Positions 36,146 through 46,176 of a stretch of 64,000 nt of DNA are shown one piece after another. The notes below the pieces were generated by a model. It was not told where the DNA came from. It made no database searches and saw only the letters and a list, made by a program, of their open reading frames with translations. Every line of letters starts with the position of its first letter. The stretch's first letter is position 1. This DNA comes from Massilia sp. HP4 (GTDB taxonomy: Bacteria; Pseudomonadota; Gammaproteobacteria; Burkholderiales; Burkholderiaceae_D), in the NCBI RefSeq assembly GCF_005222695.1, contig NZ_STGG01000064.1, positions 62,001 to 126,000 on the forward strand, read 5' to 3'. Made by a program: the position numbers and the translations under genes.

Positions 36146-36285
36146 CGGTCGTTACTGGCGCGGCTATTGTGAGGGTTGCGATGAGTTGCCGAATTGCAAC
36201 TCGGCAATCATGATACCCCGGAACGGTTAGTCACGGCACTGCTTGAAGCGAGAAAGCGACAGCTGAACTGATAGTGACCTGGGAT

Positions 36286-37488
36286 TCAGAACGCATTACC
36301 CGGCACACATACCCGGCCCTCCATCAAGACCCGCGCACTGCGGCTCATGATGGCCTTGCTGACACTCCAGGCGCCGCCCTGCTCGATTGCCTCGGCGCCC
36401 ACCCGCAGGGTGCCGGAAGGATGGCCGAAGCGCACTGCCGTGCGCTCGCCGCCGCCGGCCGCGAGGTTGACCAGGGTGCCGGGCACGGCGGCGGCAGCAC
36501 CGATCGCCACCGCCGCCGTGCCCATCATCGCGTGATGCAGCTTGCCCATCGAAAGCGCGCGCACCAGCAGGTCGACGTCGCCCTGCGCGACCTCTTTGCC
36601 GCTGGACGAGACGTAGCCGGCCGCCCTGGCGACGAAGGCCACCTTGGGCGTGTGCTGGCGCTTGCCCGCGTCCTCGATGCTCGCGATCAGGCCCATGCGC
36701 AGTGCGCCGTGGGCGCGAATGGTCTCGAACATGGCCAGCGCGCGCGCATCGCCATTGATCGCGTCCTGCAGCTCGGTGCCATCGTAGCCGAGCGCGCCGG
36801 CTTCGATGAAGATGGTCGGGATGCCGGCATTGATCATCGTCGCGCGCAGGCTGCCGACGCCGGGCACGTCCAGCTCGTCGACCAGGTTCCCGGTCGGGAA
36901 CATCGCCGTGTTTCCTCCTTGGCCGGCGCCCTCTTCCTCGGCCGCCGGATCCATGAATTCCAGCTGCACCTCGGCCGCCGGGAAGGTGACGCCATCGAGG
37001 TCGAAGTCGCCGGTCTCCTGCACCTGGCCGCCGGTCATCGGCACATGGGCGACAATGGTCTTGCCAATGTTCGCCTGCCAGATGCGCACCACGGCGACGC
37101 CGTCGCGCGGCACCCGGGCCGGGTCGACCAGGCCATTGGCGATGGCGAACGGCCCGACCGCGGCCGACAGGTTGCCGCAATTGCCGCTCCAGTCGACGAA
37201 GGGCTTGTCGATCGAGACCTGGCCGAACAGGTAGTCGACGTCGTGGTCGGGGCGCGTGCTGCGCTCGACGATCACGGCCTTGCTGGTGCTGGAGGTGGCG
37301 CCGCCCATGCCGTCGATCTGCTTGCCGTAGGGGTCGGGGCTGCCGATCACGCGTTGCAGGAGCGCGTCGCGCGCGGCGCCGGGCACGCGGGTCGATTCGG
37401 GCAGGTCATCGAGCTTGAAGAACACGCCTTTGCTGGTGCCTCCGCGCATATAGGTGGCGGCTATCCTGATTTGTGCGATATGGGTCAT
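36286..37488 (-). CDS. prpF: 2-methylaconitate cis-trans isomerase PrpF
   Basis: Isomerase of 400 residues with the diaminopimelate-epimerase-like PrpF fold: MRGGTSKGVFFKLDDLP near the N-terminus, the SGNCGNLSAAVGPFAI segment, and GGNTAMFPTG. It works with AcnD, which releases a 2-methylaconitate isomer that PrpF converts for hydration to 2-methylisocitrate. It is last in the operon prpB-prpC-acnD-prpF, 11 bases after acnD. The pair acnD-prpF replaces the cofactor-free PrpD. Confidence 0.95.
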   Translation of the reverse strand: MTHIAQIRIAATYMRGGTSKGVFFKLDDLPESTRVPGAARDALLQRVIGSPDPYGKQIDGMGGATSSTSKAVIVERSTRPDHDVDYLFGQVSIDKPFVDWSGNCGNLSAAVGPFAIANGLVDPARVPRDGVAVVRIWQANIGKTIVAHVPMTGGQVQETGDFDLDGVTFPAAEVQLEFMDPAAEEEGAGQGGNTAMFPTGNLVDELDVPGVGSLRATMINAGIPTIFIEAGALGYDGTELQDAINGDARALAMFETIRAHGALRMGLIASIEDAGKRQHTPKVAFVARAAGYVSSSGKEVAQGDVDLLVRALSMGKLHHAMMGTAAVAIGAAAAVPGTLVNLAAGGGERTAVRFGHPSGTLRVGAEAIEQGGAWSVSKAIMSRSARVLMEGRVCVPGNAF

Positions 37489-37499
37489 GTTCGTCTTCC

Positions 37500-40106
37500 T
37501 TACGCCGCCGCCTTCGGCGCCGACGATTCGAGGAAATCCTGGGCGAAGCGTTGCAACACCCCGCCCGCCTCATAGATCGCAAGCTCTTCGGCGGTATCCA
37601 GGCGGCAGGTCACTGCTACTTCGACCTGCTCGCCATTGCGACGATGGATCACCAGCGTCAGGTCGGCGCGCGGCGTGCGCTCGCCGACCACGTCGAAGGT
37701 TTCAGTACCGTCGATCCCCAGCGTGATGCGGTTGACGCCCGGCTTGAACTCGAGCGGCAGCACGCCCATGCCCACCAGGTTCGTGCGGTGGATGCGCTCG
37801 AAGCCCTCGGCCACGATCGCTTCCACGCCCGCCAGGCGCACGCCCTTGGCCGCCCAGTCGCGCGACGAGCCCTGGCCGTAGTCGGCGCCGGCGACCACGA
37901 TCAGCGGCTGCTTGCGCTCCATATAGTGTTCGATCGCTTCCCACATGCGGGTCACTTCGCCCGACGGCTCGATGCGCGCCAGCGAGCCGGCCTTCACGTT
38001 ACCGAGGCCGTCACGCACCATCTCGTTCCTGAGGGTCGGGTTGGCGAAGGTGGCGCGCTGCGCCGTCAAGTGATCGCCCCGGTGCGTCGCGTAGGAATTG
38101 AAGTCTTCTTCGGGCAGGCCCATCTTGGCCAGGTACTCGCCGGCGGCCGAATCGAGCATGATCGCGTTCGACGGCGACAGGTGGTCGGTGGTGATATTGT
38201 CGCCCAGGACCGCCAGCGGACGCATGCCTGCCAGCGTGCGTTCGCCGGCCAGCGCGCCTTCCCAGTACGGCGGACGACGAATGTAAGTACTCATTGGACG
38301 CCAGTCGTACAGCGGGCTGACCTTGCTGCCATCGTCCACCACGCGCGCGAACATCGGCGTATACACCTTGCGGAACTGTTCGGGCTTGACGCTGGCGGCC
38401 ACCACGGCGTCGATCTCTTCGTCCGACGGCCACAGGTCGGCCAGGCGGACCTGATTGCCGGCCGCATCCAGGCCCAGCACGTCCTTCTCGATGTCGAAGC
38501 GGATCGTGCCGGCGATCGCATACGCCACCACCAATGCGGGCGAGGCCAGGAAGGCCTGTTTGGCATACGGGTGGATGCGGCCGTCGAAGTTGCGGTTGCC
38601 CGACAGGACGGCGGTCGCATACAGGTCGCGCTCGATGATCTCTTGCTGGATGACGGGGTCGAGCGCGCCGCTCATGCCGTTGCAGGTGGTGCAGGCAAAC
38701 GCCACGACGCCGAAGCCCAGCTTGTCGAGTTCGGGCGTGAGGCCGGCTTCATCCAGGTACAGGGCCACGGCTTTCGAACCGGGCGCGAGCGAACTCTTGA
38801 CCCAGGGCTTGCGCAGCAGGCCGGCGCGGTTGGCGTTACGCGCCAGCAGGCCGGCGGCGACCATATTGCGCGGATTATTCGTGTTGGTGCAGCTGGTGAT
38901 GGCCGCGATGATCACGGCGCCGTCCGGCATCAGGCCAGGCTCGTTCTCAACTTTGCCGGCAATGCCGCGCGCCGCCAGTTCGGACGTCGGCACGCGCTTG
39001 TGCGGATTCGACGGGCCGGCGATATTGCGCACTACGCTTGAGAGGTCGAACGACAGCGTGCGTTCGTACTGGGCGTTGACGAGGCTGTCGGCCCACAGGC
39101 CGGCGTGCTTCGCATAGGTCTCGACCAGGTGCACGGTCTCGTCTTCGCGGCCGGTCAGGCGCAGGTACTTGATGGTCTGCTCGTCGATGTAGAACATCGC
39201 CGCGGTAGCGCCGAATTCAGGCGCCATGTTCGAGATCGTGGCGCGGTCGCCCAGGGTCAGCGCGCTGGCGCCCTCCCCGTAGAACTCGAGGTAGGCGGAG
39301 ACGACCTTCGACTGGCGCAGGAATTCGGTCAGCGCCAGCACGATGTCGGTGGCGGTGATGCCGGCCTGCGGCTTGCCCGTCAACTCGACGCCGACGATGT
39401 CGGGCAGGCGCATGTACGAGGCGCGGCCCAGCATCACGCTCTCGGCTTCCAGCCCGCCCACGCCGATCGCGATCACGCCCAGCGCGTCGACCATCGGCGT
39501 ATGCGAATCGGTGCCGACCAGGGTGTCCGGATAGGCCACGCCCTTCTCTACCTGGATCACGGGCGACATGCGTTCCAGGTTGATCTGGTGCAGGATGCCG
39601 TTACCGGGCGGGATCACGTCGACGTTCTGGAAGGCTTTCTTGGTCCAGTCGATGAAGTGGAAGCGGTCTTCGTTGCGGCGATCCTCGATGGCGCGGTTCT
39701 TGGTAAAGGCATCCGGATCGAAGCCGCCGCATTCGACGGCCAGCGAGTGGTCGACCACCAGCTGGGTGGGCACCACCGGATTGACCAGGGCCGGATCGCC
39801 GCCCTGGGCCGCGATGGCGTCGCGCAGGCCCGCCAGGTCGACCAGCGCGGTCTGGCCCAGGATGTCGTGGCACACCACGCGCGCCGGGAACCAGGGAAAG
39901 TCGAGCTCGCGCTTGCGCTCGATGATCTGCCTGAGCGAGTCGGTCATGCAGGCCGGGTCGCAGCGGCGCACCAGGTTCTCGGCCAGCACGCGCGAGGTAT
40001 AGGGCAAGGTGTCGTAGGCGCCGGGCTGGATGGCGTCGACCGCGGCGCGCGTGTCGAAGTAGTCCAGCTCGGTGCCCGGCAGGGGTTTCAGGTGATTCGT
40101 ATTCAT
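37500..40106 (-). CDS. acnD: Fe/S-dependent 2-methylisocitrate dehydratase AcnD
   Basis: Aconitase-family enzyme of 868 residues that dehydrates 2-methylcitrate in the methylcitrate cycle. The 4Fe-4S ligands are visible in AITSCTNTNNP and FACTTCNGMSG, and the substrate-binding segments SDNITTDHLSPS-type (GDNITTDHLSP) and GADYGQGSSRDWAAKG are present. It lies 10 bases after prpC and 11 before prpF. Length and motifs match AcnD rather than AcnA because of the operon, not because of an obvious single residue. Confidence 0.93.
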   Translation of the reverse strand: MNTNHLKPLPGTELDYFDTRAAVDAIQPGAYDTLPYTSRVLAENLVRRCDPACMTDSLRQIIERKRELDFPWFPARVVCHDILGQTALVDLAGLRDAIAAQGGDPALVNPVVPTQLVVDHSLAVECGGFDPDAFTKNRAIEDRRNEDRFHFIDWTKKAFQNVDVIPPGNGILHQINLERMSPVIQVEKGVAYPDTLVGTDSHTPMVDALGVIAIGVGGLEAESVMLGRASYMRLPDIVGVELTGKPQAGITATDIVLALTEFLRQSKVVSAYLEFYGEGASALTLGDRATISNMAPEFGATAAMFYIDEQTIKYLRLTGREDETVHLVETYAKHAGLWADSLVNAQYERTLSFDLSSVVRNIAGPSNPHKRVPTSELAARGIAGKVENEPGLMPDGAVIIAAITSCTNTNNPRNMVAAGLLARNANRAGLLRKPWVKSSLAPGSKAVALYLDEAGLTPELDKLGFGVVAFACTTCNGMSGALDPVIQQEIIERDLYATAVLSGNRNFDGRIHPYAKQAFLASPALVVAYAIAGTIRFDIEKDVLGLDAAGNQVRLADLWPSDEEIDAVVAASVKPEQFRKVYTPMFARVVDDGSKVSPLYDWRPMSTYIRRPPYWEGALAGERTLAGMRPLAVLGDNITTDHLSPSNAIMLDSAAGEYLAKMGLPEEDFNSYATHRGDHLTAQRATFANPTLRNEMVRDGLGNVKAGSLARIEPSGEVTRMWEAIEHYMERKQPLIVVAGADYGQGSSRDWAAKGVRLAGVEAIVAEGFERIHRTNLVGMGVLPLEFKPGVNRITLGIDGTETFDVVGERTPRADLTLVIHRRNGEQVEVAVTCRLDTAEELAIYEAGGVLQRFAQDFLESSAPKAAA

Positions 40107-40116
40107 GGCGATGCTC

Positions 40117-41277
40117 TTATTTGCGCTCGGCCAGCGGCACGAACTGCAGGTCTTCCGGACCGACGTAGTTCGCGCTTGGACGGATGATCTTGTTGTCGAT
40201 GCGCTGCTCGATGACGTGGGCGGCCCAGCCCGAGGTGCGCGAGATGACGAACAGCGGCGTGAACATGGCGGTCGGCACGCCCATCATGTGGTACGACACG
40301 GCCGAGAACCAGTCCAGGTTCGGGAACATTTTTTTGACTTCCCACATCACCGATTCGAGGCGCTCGGCGATGTCGAACATCTTCATCGAGCCTGCTTCGG
40401 ACGACAAGGTGCGCGCCACTTCCTTGATCACCTTGTTGCGCGGGTCCGAGATCGTGTACACCGGGTGACCAAAGCCGATCACGACTTCCTTGTTGGCCAC
40501 GCGGTTGCGGATATCGGCTTCGGCTTCGTCGGCGTTCTCGTAGCGCTTCTGGATGTCGAGCGCCACTTCGTTGGCGCCGCCATGTTTCGGTCCGCGCAGC
40601 GCGCCGATGGCGCCGGTGATGGCCGAGTGGATGTCGGAACCGGTGCCGGCGATCACCCGGCTGGTAAAGGTCGAGGCGTTGAACTCATGCTCGGCGTACA
40701 GGATCAGCGAGGTATGCATCGCCTGCACCCACGACTGGCTCGGCTTGACGCCGTGCAGCAGGTGCAGGAAGTGCCCGCCGATCGAGTCGTCGTCGGTTTC
40801 GACCTCGATGCGCTTGCCGTTATGGCTGTAGTGGTACCAGTACAGCAGCATCGAGCCGAACGACGCCATCAGGCGGTCCGCGATGTCGCGCGCGCCGGCG
40901 ATATTGTGGTCGTCCTTCTCGGGCAGCACGCAGCCCAGGGTCGACACGCCGGTGCGCATCACGTCCATCGGATGGGCGCCGGCCGGCAGCGCCTCGAGCG
41001 CGCTCTTGACGGCCTGCGGCAGGCCGCGCAGCGAACGCAGCTTGGCTTTATAGCCGCGCAGCTCGGCCTCGTTCGGCAGCTTGCCGTGCACCAGCAGGTA
41101 GGCGATTTCCTCGAATTCGCAGGCGTCGGCCACGTCCAGGATGTCGTAGCCGCGGTAATGCAGGTCATTGCCCGATTTGCCGACCGAGCACAGCGCGGTA
41201 TTGCCGGCGGCGACGCCGGACAGGGCCACGGATTTCTTCGGCTTGAAGGTCGGGGTCTCGTTGTTCTGGGTGCTCAT
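40117..41277 (-). CDS. prpC: 2-methylcitrate synthase
   Basis: Condenses propionyl-CoA with oxaloacetate. It has 386 residues with the citrate synthase catalytic His in [15 protein letters not shown] and an Arg in [17 protein letters not shown]; the length and the [14 protein letters not shown] start are those of the methylcitrate synthase branch. It is second in the operon, 14 bases after prpB. Confidence 0.95.
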   Translation of the reverse strand: MSTQNNETPTFKPKKSVALSGVAAGNTALCSVGKSGNDLHYRGYDILDVADACEFEEIAYLLVHGKLPNEAELRGYKAKLRSLRGLPQAVKSALEALPAGAHPMDVMRTGVSTLGCVLPEKDDHNIAGARDIADRLMASFGSMLLYWYHYSHNGKRIEVETDDDSIGGHFLHLLHGVKPSQSWVQAMHTSLILYAEHEFNASTFTSRVIAGTGSDIHSAITGAIGALRGPKHGGANEVALDIQKRYENADEAEADIRNRVANKEVVIGFGHPVYTISDPRNKVIKEVARTLSSEAGSMKMFDIAERLESVMWEVKKMFPNLDWFSAVSYHMMGVPTAMFTPLFVISRTSGWAAHVIEQRIDNKIIRPSANYVGPEDLQFVPLAERK

Positions 41278-41291
41278 GTTCCGGTCTCCTG

Positions 41292-42182
41292 TTACTTGGA
41301 TTTGTTCTGGGCGAACAGCGCGTCCAGCTTCTGTTCGTAGCTATGGTAATCGATGCGGTCGTACAGTTCGGCGCGCGTCTGCATCGTGTCGAGCACGTTC
41401 TGCTGGGTACCGTCGCGGCGGATCGCGTTGTATACGTTCTCGGCCGCCTTGTTCATGGCGCGGAAGGCCGACAGCGGATACAGCACCAGGCCCACGCCCG
41501 CGCCTTTCAGCTCGTCGACCGTAAACAGCGGGGTCGCGCCGAATTCGGTGATATTGGCCAGCACCGGCACCTTGACCGCGTCGGCGAACCGTTCATACAT
41601 CGCGAGGTCCGTGATGGCTTCGGGGAAGATCATGTCGGCGCCGGCTTCCACGCAGGCCACGGCGCGCTCGATGGCGGCGTCCAGGCCCTCCACCGCCAGT
41701 GCGTCGGTGCGCGCCATGATCACGAAGTCGTCGTCCGGACGGGCATCGGTGGCGGCCTTGATGCGGTCGACCATCTCGTCCTTGCTGACGATTTCCTTGC
41801 CCGGACGGTGGCCGCAGCGCTTGGCGCCGACCTGGTCTTCGATGTGGCAGGCGGCCGCGCCGGCCTTGGCCAAGGTGCGCACGGTGCGCGCGACATTGAA
41901 GGCCGAGGCGCCGAAACCGGTGTCGACGTCGACCAGCAGCGGCAGGTCGCACACGTCGGTGATGCGGCGCACATCGATCAGCACGTCGTCCAGGTTCGAG
42001 ATGCCCAGGTCGGGCAAGCCCAGCGAGCCGGCTGCCACGCCGCCGCCCGACAGGTAGATTGCCTTGAAACCGGCGCGCTTGGCCAGCAAGGCGTGGTTGG
42101 CATTGATCGCGCCAACGACCTGCAACGGGGATTCTTCCTTCATTGCCTTGCGGAATGCGGCGCCTGCGGTGAGCTTGGTCAT
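41292..42182 (-). CDS. prpB: 2-methylisocitrate lyase
   Basis: Cleaves 2-methylisocitrate to pyruvate and succinate. It has 296 residues of the isocitrate lyase/PEP mutase superfamily, with the catalytic loop [12 protein letters not shown] and Mg-binding DVDTGFG and HIEDQ motifs. It is first in the operon; a perfect sigma-54 promoter lies about 42-56 bases upstream of its ATG and PrpR-type operators lie about 155-190 bases upstream. Confidence 0.95.
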   Translation of the reverse strand: MTKLTAGAAFRKAMKEESPLQVVGAINANHALLAKRAGFKAIYLSGGGVAAGSLGLPDLGISNLDDVLIDVRRITDVCDLPLLVDVDTGFGASAFNVARTVRTLAKAGAAACHIEDQVGAKRCGHRPGKEIVSKDEMVDRIKAATDARPDDDFVIMARTDALAVEGLDAAIERAVACVEAGADMIFPEAITDLAMYERFADAVKVPVLANITEFGATPLFTVDELKGAGVGLVLYPLSAFRAMNKAAENVYNAIRRDGTQQNVLDTMQTRAELYDRIDYHSYEQKLDALFAQNKSK

Positions 42183-42223
42183 GCGGTGTCCTTTCTGGAT
42201 CGGTGGGTATCGGGGGTTCTATT

Positions 42224-42238
42224 GCAAACGCCGTGCCA
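42224..42238 (-). promoter_or_regulatory. Sigma-54 promoter of the prp operon
   Basis: On the minus strand, TGGCAC at 42238-42233, five bases, then TTGC at 42227-42224: an exact match to the -24/-12 consensus TGGCAC-N5-TTGC at the expected position before prpB. It agrees with control by the sigma-54 activator PrpR. Confidence 0.85.
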
Positions 42239-42335
42239 GCCTGGAAATCCTGCAATACACCAGAATATTTCCAATGTAATCAGCGACTTGGCCTGTCATC
42301 GACTTGTTCCACGGCTTGCTGTCGCAAGCAATCGC

Positions 42336-42370
42336 GTTTCAGAATGAAACACATGAATTCACCTTGAAAC
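42336..42370. promoter_or_regulatory. Two PrpR-type operator sites upstream of prpB
   Basis: Site 1 is the perfect palindrome GTTTCA-GAA-TGAAAC at 42336-42350. Site 2, AATTCA-CCT-TGAAAC at 42356-42370, has one good and one weak half. Their centres are 20 bases apart, about two helical turns, and about 105-125 bases upstream of the -24 element, a normal enhancer distance. The same motif precedes prpR. Confidence 0.75.
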
Positions 42371-42413
42371 ACTGAAGCGAGGCTTAAGCCCTGGCCGGAT
42401 CTGTGCAAAGCGC

Positions 42414-42441
42414 TTGACATATCGAGATATCCCGATATACT
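42414..42441 (+). promoter_or_regulatory. arsR-family gene promoter with embedded operator
   Basis: TTGACA at 42414-42419 and TATACT at 42436-42441 with a 16-base spacer form a strong sigma-70 promoter. The operator ATATCG-N8-CGATAT (42419-42438) fills the spacer. Only seven bases separate the -10 from the ATG at 42449, so the transcript is probably leaderless. Confidence 0.78.
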
Positions 42442-42448
42442 GGAATCC

Positions 42449-42751
42449 ATGGAACTGCTCGACATCTTCAAAGCCCTCTCTAACCGCACACGCCTCGATA
42501 TCCTGAAAGGCTTGAAGGATCCTGAGAACCATTTCCCTCCGCAAGACGAGGGCGATGTCCACACGGTCGGCGTTTGTGTCAGCAGCATCCAGGAAGGTGT
42601 CGGCTTGTCGCAGTCGACCGTGTCCGATTATCTCGCGACGCTGCAAAGGGCCGGCCTGGTGGAAGTCAGGCGCATTGGCCAGTGGACGTACTACAAGCGC
42701 AACGAAGCAGCCATCAATGCGCTTGCCGAGGTCATTGGAAAAGAACTGTAG
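42449..42751 (+). CDS. ArsR/SmtB-family repressor
   Basis: Winged-helix regulator of 100 residues: N-terminal MELLDIFKALSNRTRLDILKGL, recognition helix in GLSQSTVSDYLATLQRAGLV, wing RRIGQWTYYKRNE. A single Cys (C43, GVCVSS) lies ahead of the recognition helix; metal-binding CxC pairs of the ArsR type are absent, so redox or electrophile sensing is a possibility. It is followed by a quinone-oxidoreductase-type gene that has the same operator in front of it, so the protein probably represses both. The ATG appears to be at or within one base of the transcription start. Confidence 0.87.
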   Translation: MELLDIFKALSNRTRLDILKGLKDPENHFPPQDEGDVHTVGVCVSSIQEGVGLSQSTVSDYLATLQRAGLVEVRRIGQWTYYKRNEAAINALAEVIGKEL

Positions 42752-42767
42752 TTTTTTTTGTCACAAT

Positions 42768-42787
42768 ATATCGAAATTTCCCGATAT
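42768..42787 (+). promoter_or_regulatory. Second copy of the ArsR-type operator, before the quinone reductase gene
   Basis: ATATCG at 42768-42773 and CGATAT at 42782-42787 with an 8-base spacer match the operator before the repressor gene in both arms and spacing. A weaker promoter-like TTGTCA lies at 42758-42763. Confidence 0.72.
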
Positions 42788-42814
42788 CCCTTTTTAACGA
42801 AACGGAAAACAACC

Positions 42815-43804
42815 ATGAAAGCTCAAGTGCTCACTTCTTTTGGCGGCCCACAATCGTTCGAACTGCGCGACGTGCCGAAACCCGTGCCGCAAGCCGGCCA
42901 GGTACTGGTCCGGGTGCAGGCCACCTCCATCAATCCGCTGGACTACCAGGTCCGCCGCGGCGACTACGCCGACCTGGTGCCGTTGCCGGGCATCACGGGG
43001 CATGACGTCTCCGGTGTGGTCGAGGAAGTCGGCCCAGGCGTCACGGCATTCGCCCCGGGCGACGAAGTCTGGTACACCCCGCAGATCTTCGACGGTCCGG
43101 GCAGCTACGCCGAGTACCACGTTGCCTCTGAAAACATCGTCGGCAAGAAGCCGGCATCGCTGACCCACCTCGAGGCAGCCAGCCTGACCCTCGTCGGCGG
43201 CACGGCCTGGGAAGCCCTCGACGTGCGCGCCCAGCTGAAAGCCGGCGAAAGCATCCTGATCCATGGCGGCGCGGGGGGCGTCGGCCACGTCGTGATCCAG
43301 GTTGCGAAAGCCATGGGAGCGAAGGTATTTACCACGGTGCGCGAAGACAATTTTGAGTTCGCACGGTCGCTGGGCGCCGATGTGGTGATCGACTACACGA
43401 AAGAGGATTATGTGGAGGCCATCCTGCGCGAGACCGGCGGCCACGGCGTCGATGTGGTGTTCGACACCATCGGCGGCGATACCCTGACCCGCAGCCCGGA
43501 CGTGCTGGCGCAACTCGGCCGCGTCGTCTCGATCGTGGACATCGCCAAGCCGCAAAACCTGATCCAGGCCTGGGGCAAGAACGCCAGCTATCACTTCGTC
43601 TTCACCCGCCAGAACCGCGGCAAGCTCGACGAACTGAGCGCCCTGATCGGGCGCGGCCAGTTGAAACCGCACGTCGGGGCGGTCTATTCGCTGGCTGACA
43701 TTCCGCTTGCCCATGCGCGACTGGAAAGCCCTGACAACGGCCTGCGCGGCAAGATCGCGATCGCGGTGGGGCCGCTGGCCGATCGCACGGGCGAAGAAGC
43801 CTGA
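42815..43804 (+). CDS. Zinc-free MDR-family NADPH:quinone oxidoreductase
   Basis: Medium-chain dehydrogenase/reductase of 329 residues, closest in type to Qor/zeta-crystallin enzymes that reduce quinones or other electrophilic carbonyls with NADPH. The N-terminal GroES-like domain ([21 protein letters not shown]) lacks the structural zinc cysteines; the Rossmann motif is [20 protein letters not shown]. Start 42815 follows CGGAAAA and gives the conserved MKAQVL N-terminus. Regulation by the upstream ArsR-type repressor is inferred from the shared operator. Confidence 0.88.
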   Translation: MKAQVLTSFGGPQSFELRDVPKPVPQAGQVLVRVQATSINPLDYQVRRGDYADLVPLPGITGHDVSGVVEEVGPGVTAFAPGDEVWYTPQIFDGPGSYAEYHVASENIVGKKPASLTHLEAASLTLVGGTAWEALDVRAQLKAGESILIHGGAGGVGHVVIQVAKAMGAKVFTTVREDNFEFARSLGADVVIDYTKEDYVEAILRETGGHGVDVVFDTIGGDTLTRSPDVLAQLGRVVSIVDIAKPQNLIQAWGKNASYHFVFTRQNRGKLDELSALIGRGQLKPHVGAVYSLADIPLAHARLESPDNGLRGKIAIAVGPLADRTGEEA

Positions 43805-43834
43805 GTCGTGGACTTGTTTAGAAAGGAGCACACC

Positions 43835-44161
43835 ATGGTTTACGAAATCGCCACCCTGCCCGTGCGGCCTGAACGCATCGATGCGTTCGCCAGCGTCTTT
43901 GCCGGCGTCGCCCCCCTGCTCAGCCGCGCGAAGGGTTACCGGGGCCATATGCTGGCACGCGGGATCGAGCAAGCAGATCAGTTCACGCTCATCGTGCGCT
44001 GGCAGACACTGGAAGACCACAGCCCGCGCTTCGAATCCAGCGACGACCACCAGCTGTTCATGGCAGGTCTGCAGGATCAGCTCTCGGGCGAGCCCACCGT
44101 CCAGCACATCCAGGGCGCGGCCTTTACCATCGGCCCATGGGATGCGGGCGCTGGTAAATAA
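43835..44161 (+). CDS. Antibiotic biosynthesis monooxygenase (ABM) domain protein
   Basis: Protein of 108 residues with one ABM fold domain (MVYEIATLPVRPERIDAF, GYRGHMLARGIEQADQFTLIVRWQTLEDH). Family members such as YgiN act as quinol monooxygenases or haem/quinone-binding small enzymes. A strong SD AAGGAG precedes ATG 43835; the earlier GTG at 43808 is not needed. It follows the quinone reductase gene by 30 bases, so a joint role in quinone or electrophile detoxification is likely. Confidence 0.83.
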   Translation: MVYEIATLPVRPERIDAFASVFAGVAPLLSRAKGYRGHMLARGIEQADQFTLIVRWQTLEDHSPRFESSDDHQLFMAGLQDQLSGEPTVQHIQGAAFTIGPWDAGAGK

Positions 44162-44192
44162 AAAAGGGCGGCCGTCACAGGCCGCCCTTTTT
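44162..44192. terminator. Bidirectional terminator between monooxygenase and actP genes
   Basis: A-run, stem GGGCGGCC/GGCCGCCC around six bases (44166-44187), then a T-run. It can serve both convergent genes. Confidence 0.88.
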
Positions 44193-44209
44193 ACCTGCTC
44201 ACGAGCAGT

Positions 44210-45871
44210 TTAGTGCGCCGATGCTCCCGCCGCACCGATACCGGTCTCGGCGCGCACTTCCTGCGCCTCGAAGCCGGCGCGGTCGATGCGGGCGCGTGGG
44301 CCCTTGTCGGTGATCGAGAAGATCCAGATGCCGAAGAAGCCGACCGCCATCGAGAAGATCGCCGGCGAGGCATACGGGAAGATCGCAGCGCCATTGCCCA
44401 GCACATCGACCCAGACCGATTTCGACAGCACGGTCAGGATGACCGCGGTCGCCAGGCCCAGGAAGCCGCCCACCGTGGCGCCGCGGGTGGTGCAGTCTTT
44501 CCACAGCACCGACATGAACAGCACCGGGAAGTTCGCCGAAGCGGCGATCGCGAAGGCCAGCGACACCATGAAGGCGACGTTCTGCTTCTCGAAGGCGATG
44601 CCCAGCAGCACGGCGATGATGCCGAGGCAGATGGTGGTGATCTTCGACACTTTCAGCTCGTTGGCGCTGGTTGCCTGGCCCTTCTTGAACACCGTGGCAT
44701 ACAGGTCGTGCGAGACCGCCGAGGCGCCCGACAGGGTCAGGCCGGCCACCACCGCCAGGATGGTCGCGAAGGCCACTGCCGAGATGAAGCCCAGGAACAC
44801 GTCGCCGCCCACGGCTTGCGCCAGGTGGACCGCCGCCATATTGTTACCGCCCAGCAGGGCGCCGGCGGCATCCTTGAAGGCCGGGTTGGTGCCGACCAGC
44901 ACGATCGCGCCGAAGCCGATGATGAAGGTCAGGATGTAGAAGTAGCCGATCCAGGTGGTCGCCCACAGCACCGATTTACGGGCTTCCTTGGCGCTCGGGA
45001 CGGTGAAGAAGCGCATCAGGATGTGCGGCAGGCCGGCGGTGCCGAACATCAGCGCCATGCCGAACGAGATGGCCGAGATCGGATCCTTGATGAAGCTGCC
45101 CGGGCCCATGATGGCGTCGCCCTTAGCGTGCAGTTCGGTGGCCGACTGGAACAGTTGCGCCGGGCTGAAGTTGTACTGGGCCAGCACCGAGAACGCCATG
45201 AACGAGGCGCCCGACAGCAGCAGCACGGCCTTGATGATCTGCACCCAGGTGGTGGCGGTCATGCCGCCGAACAGCACGTAGACCATCATCAGCGCGCCGA
45301 CCAGCACCACCGCGATCCAGTAGTCCAGGCCGAACAGCAGCTTGATCAGCTGGCCGGCGCCGACCATCTGCGCGATCAGGTAGAAGGCCACCACGACCAG
45401 GGTGCCGGACGCCGCGAACACGCGGATCGGCTTCTGGGCGAAGCGGTACGAGGCCACGTCGGCAAAGGTGAAGCGGCCAAGGTTGCGCAGGCGTTCGGCC
45501 ATCAGGAAGGTGATGACGGGCCAGCCGACCAGGAAGCCGATCGCATAGATCAGGCCATCGAAGCCGTCCAGGAATACGGCGGCGGAAATACCGAGGAAGG
45601 ACGCGGCCGACATGAAGTCGCCCGCGATCGCCAGGCCGTTCTGGAAGCCGGTGATGCCGCCGCCGGCGGTATAGAAGTCGGACGCCGAGCGGGTCTTGGC
45701 GGCGGCCCACTTGGTGATGAACAGGGTGCCCACCACGAACACCGCGAACATGATGATCGCGGTCCAGTTGGTGGCCTGCTTGACGCCCTGGCCAAGGTCG
45801 GGCGCGCCGTGGGCCAGGCCGGCGGCTGCCAGCAGGGCCAGTGCGACTGAAGTGTGAACGCGGCTCATCAT
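44210..45871 (-). CDS. actP: Cation/acetate symporter ActP
   Basis: Sodium:solute symporter of 553 residues with a cleavable-looking N-terminal hydrophobic sequence and about 13 spans. SSS-family motifs such as [38 protein letters not shown] and [15 protein letters not shown] identify the ActP group, which imports acetate and other short monocarboxylates including propionate. It overlaps yjcH by four bases (two in-frame ATGs, 45871 and 45868). Its position between the prp operon and prpR suggests a role in propionate uptake. Confidence 0.93.
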   Translation of the reverse strand: MMSRVHTSVALALLAAAGLAHGAPDLGQGVKQATNWTAIIMFAVFVVGTLFITKWAAAKTRSASDFYTAGGGITGFQNGLAIAGDFMSAASFLGISAAVFLDGFDGLIYAIGFLVGWPVITFLMAERLRNLGRFTFADVASYRFAQKPIRVFAASGTLVVVAFYLIAQMVGAGQLIKLLFGLDYWIAVVLVGALMMVYVLFGGMTATTWVQIIKAVLLLSGASFMAFSVLAQYNFSPAQLFQSATELHAKGDAIMGPGSFIKDPISAISFGMALMFGTAGLPHILMRFFTVPSAKEARKSVLWATTWIGYFYILTFIIGFGAIVLVGTNPAFKDAAGALLGGNNMAAVHLAQAVGGDVFLGFISAVAFATILAVVAGLTLSGASAVSHDLYATVFKKGQATSANELKVSKITTICLGIIAVLLGIAFEKQNVAFMVSLAFAIAASANFPVLFMSVLWKDCTTRGATVGGFLGLATAVILTVLSKSVWVDVLGNGAAIFPYASPAIFSMAVGFFGIWIFSITDKGPRARIDRAGFEAQEVRAETGIGAAGASAH

Positions 45872-46176
45872 GCACCCACCTTCGCTTTAATGGCGTCGCT
45901 CAGCTCATCGTATTCGCGGTTGGCGCGGCGCACATAGATGCCGGTGATGACGACGGTGAACACGATGACGAACAGGCCCAGGGGAATGCCCCAGGTCATG
46001 ACACCGTCACCGATGCGGGAACCCATGAATTCCTTGTTGAAAGCCACCAGCAGCGTGAAGCCGTAGTACACGATCATCATGGCCCAGGTCAGCGTCCAGC
46101 CGAACTTGGAGCGGGTCTCTTTGAGCTTGAGGTAATTCGGGTCGCTCTTGACCCTTTGTACAACGTCTTGTTCCAA
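45868..46176 (-). CDS. yjcH: DUF485 membrane protein YjcH
   Basis: Small inner-membrane protein with two spans (about 25-47 and 60-82) that accompanies ActP. I chose the TTG at 46176: it has an ideal SD (AGGAGA, five bases away) and gives 102 residues that align end to end with E. coli YjcH from its first residues (QRV...[13 protein letters not shown]). The ATG at 46224 would add 16 polar residues. Stop and actP start overlap. The role of YjcH is not settled; coupling with ActP is conserved. Confidence 0.85.
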   Translation of the reverse strand: MEQDVVQRVKSDPNYLKLKETRSKFGWTLTWAMMIVYYGFTLLVAFNKEFMGSRIGDGVMTWGIPLGLFVIVFTVVITGIYVRRANREYDELSDAIKAKVGA

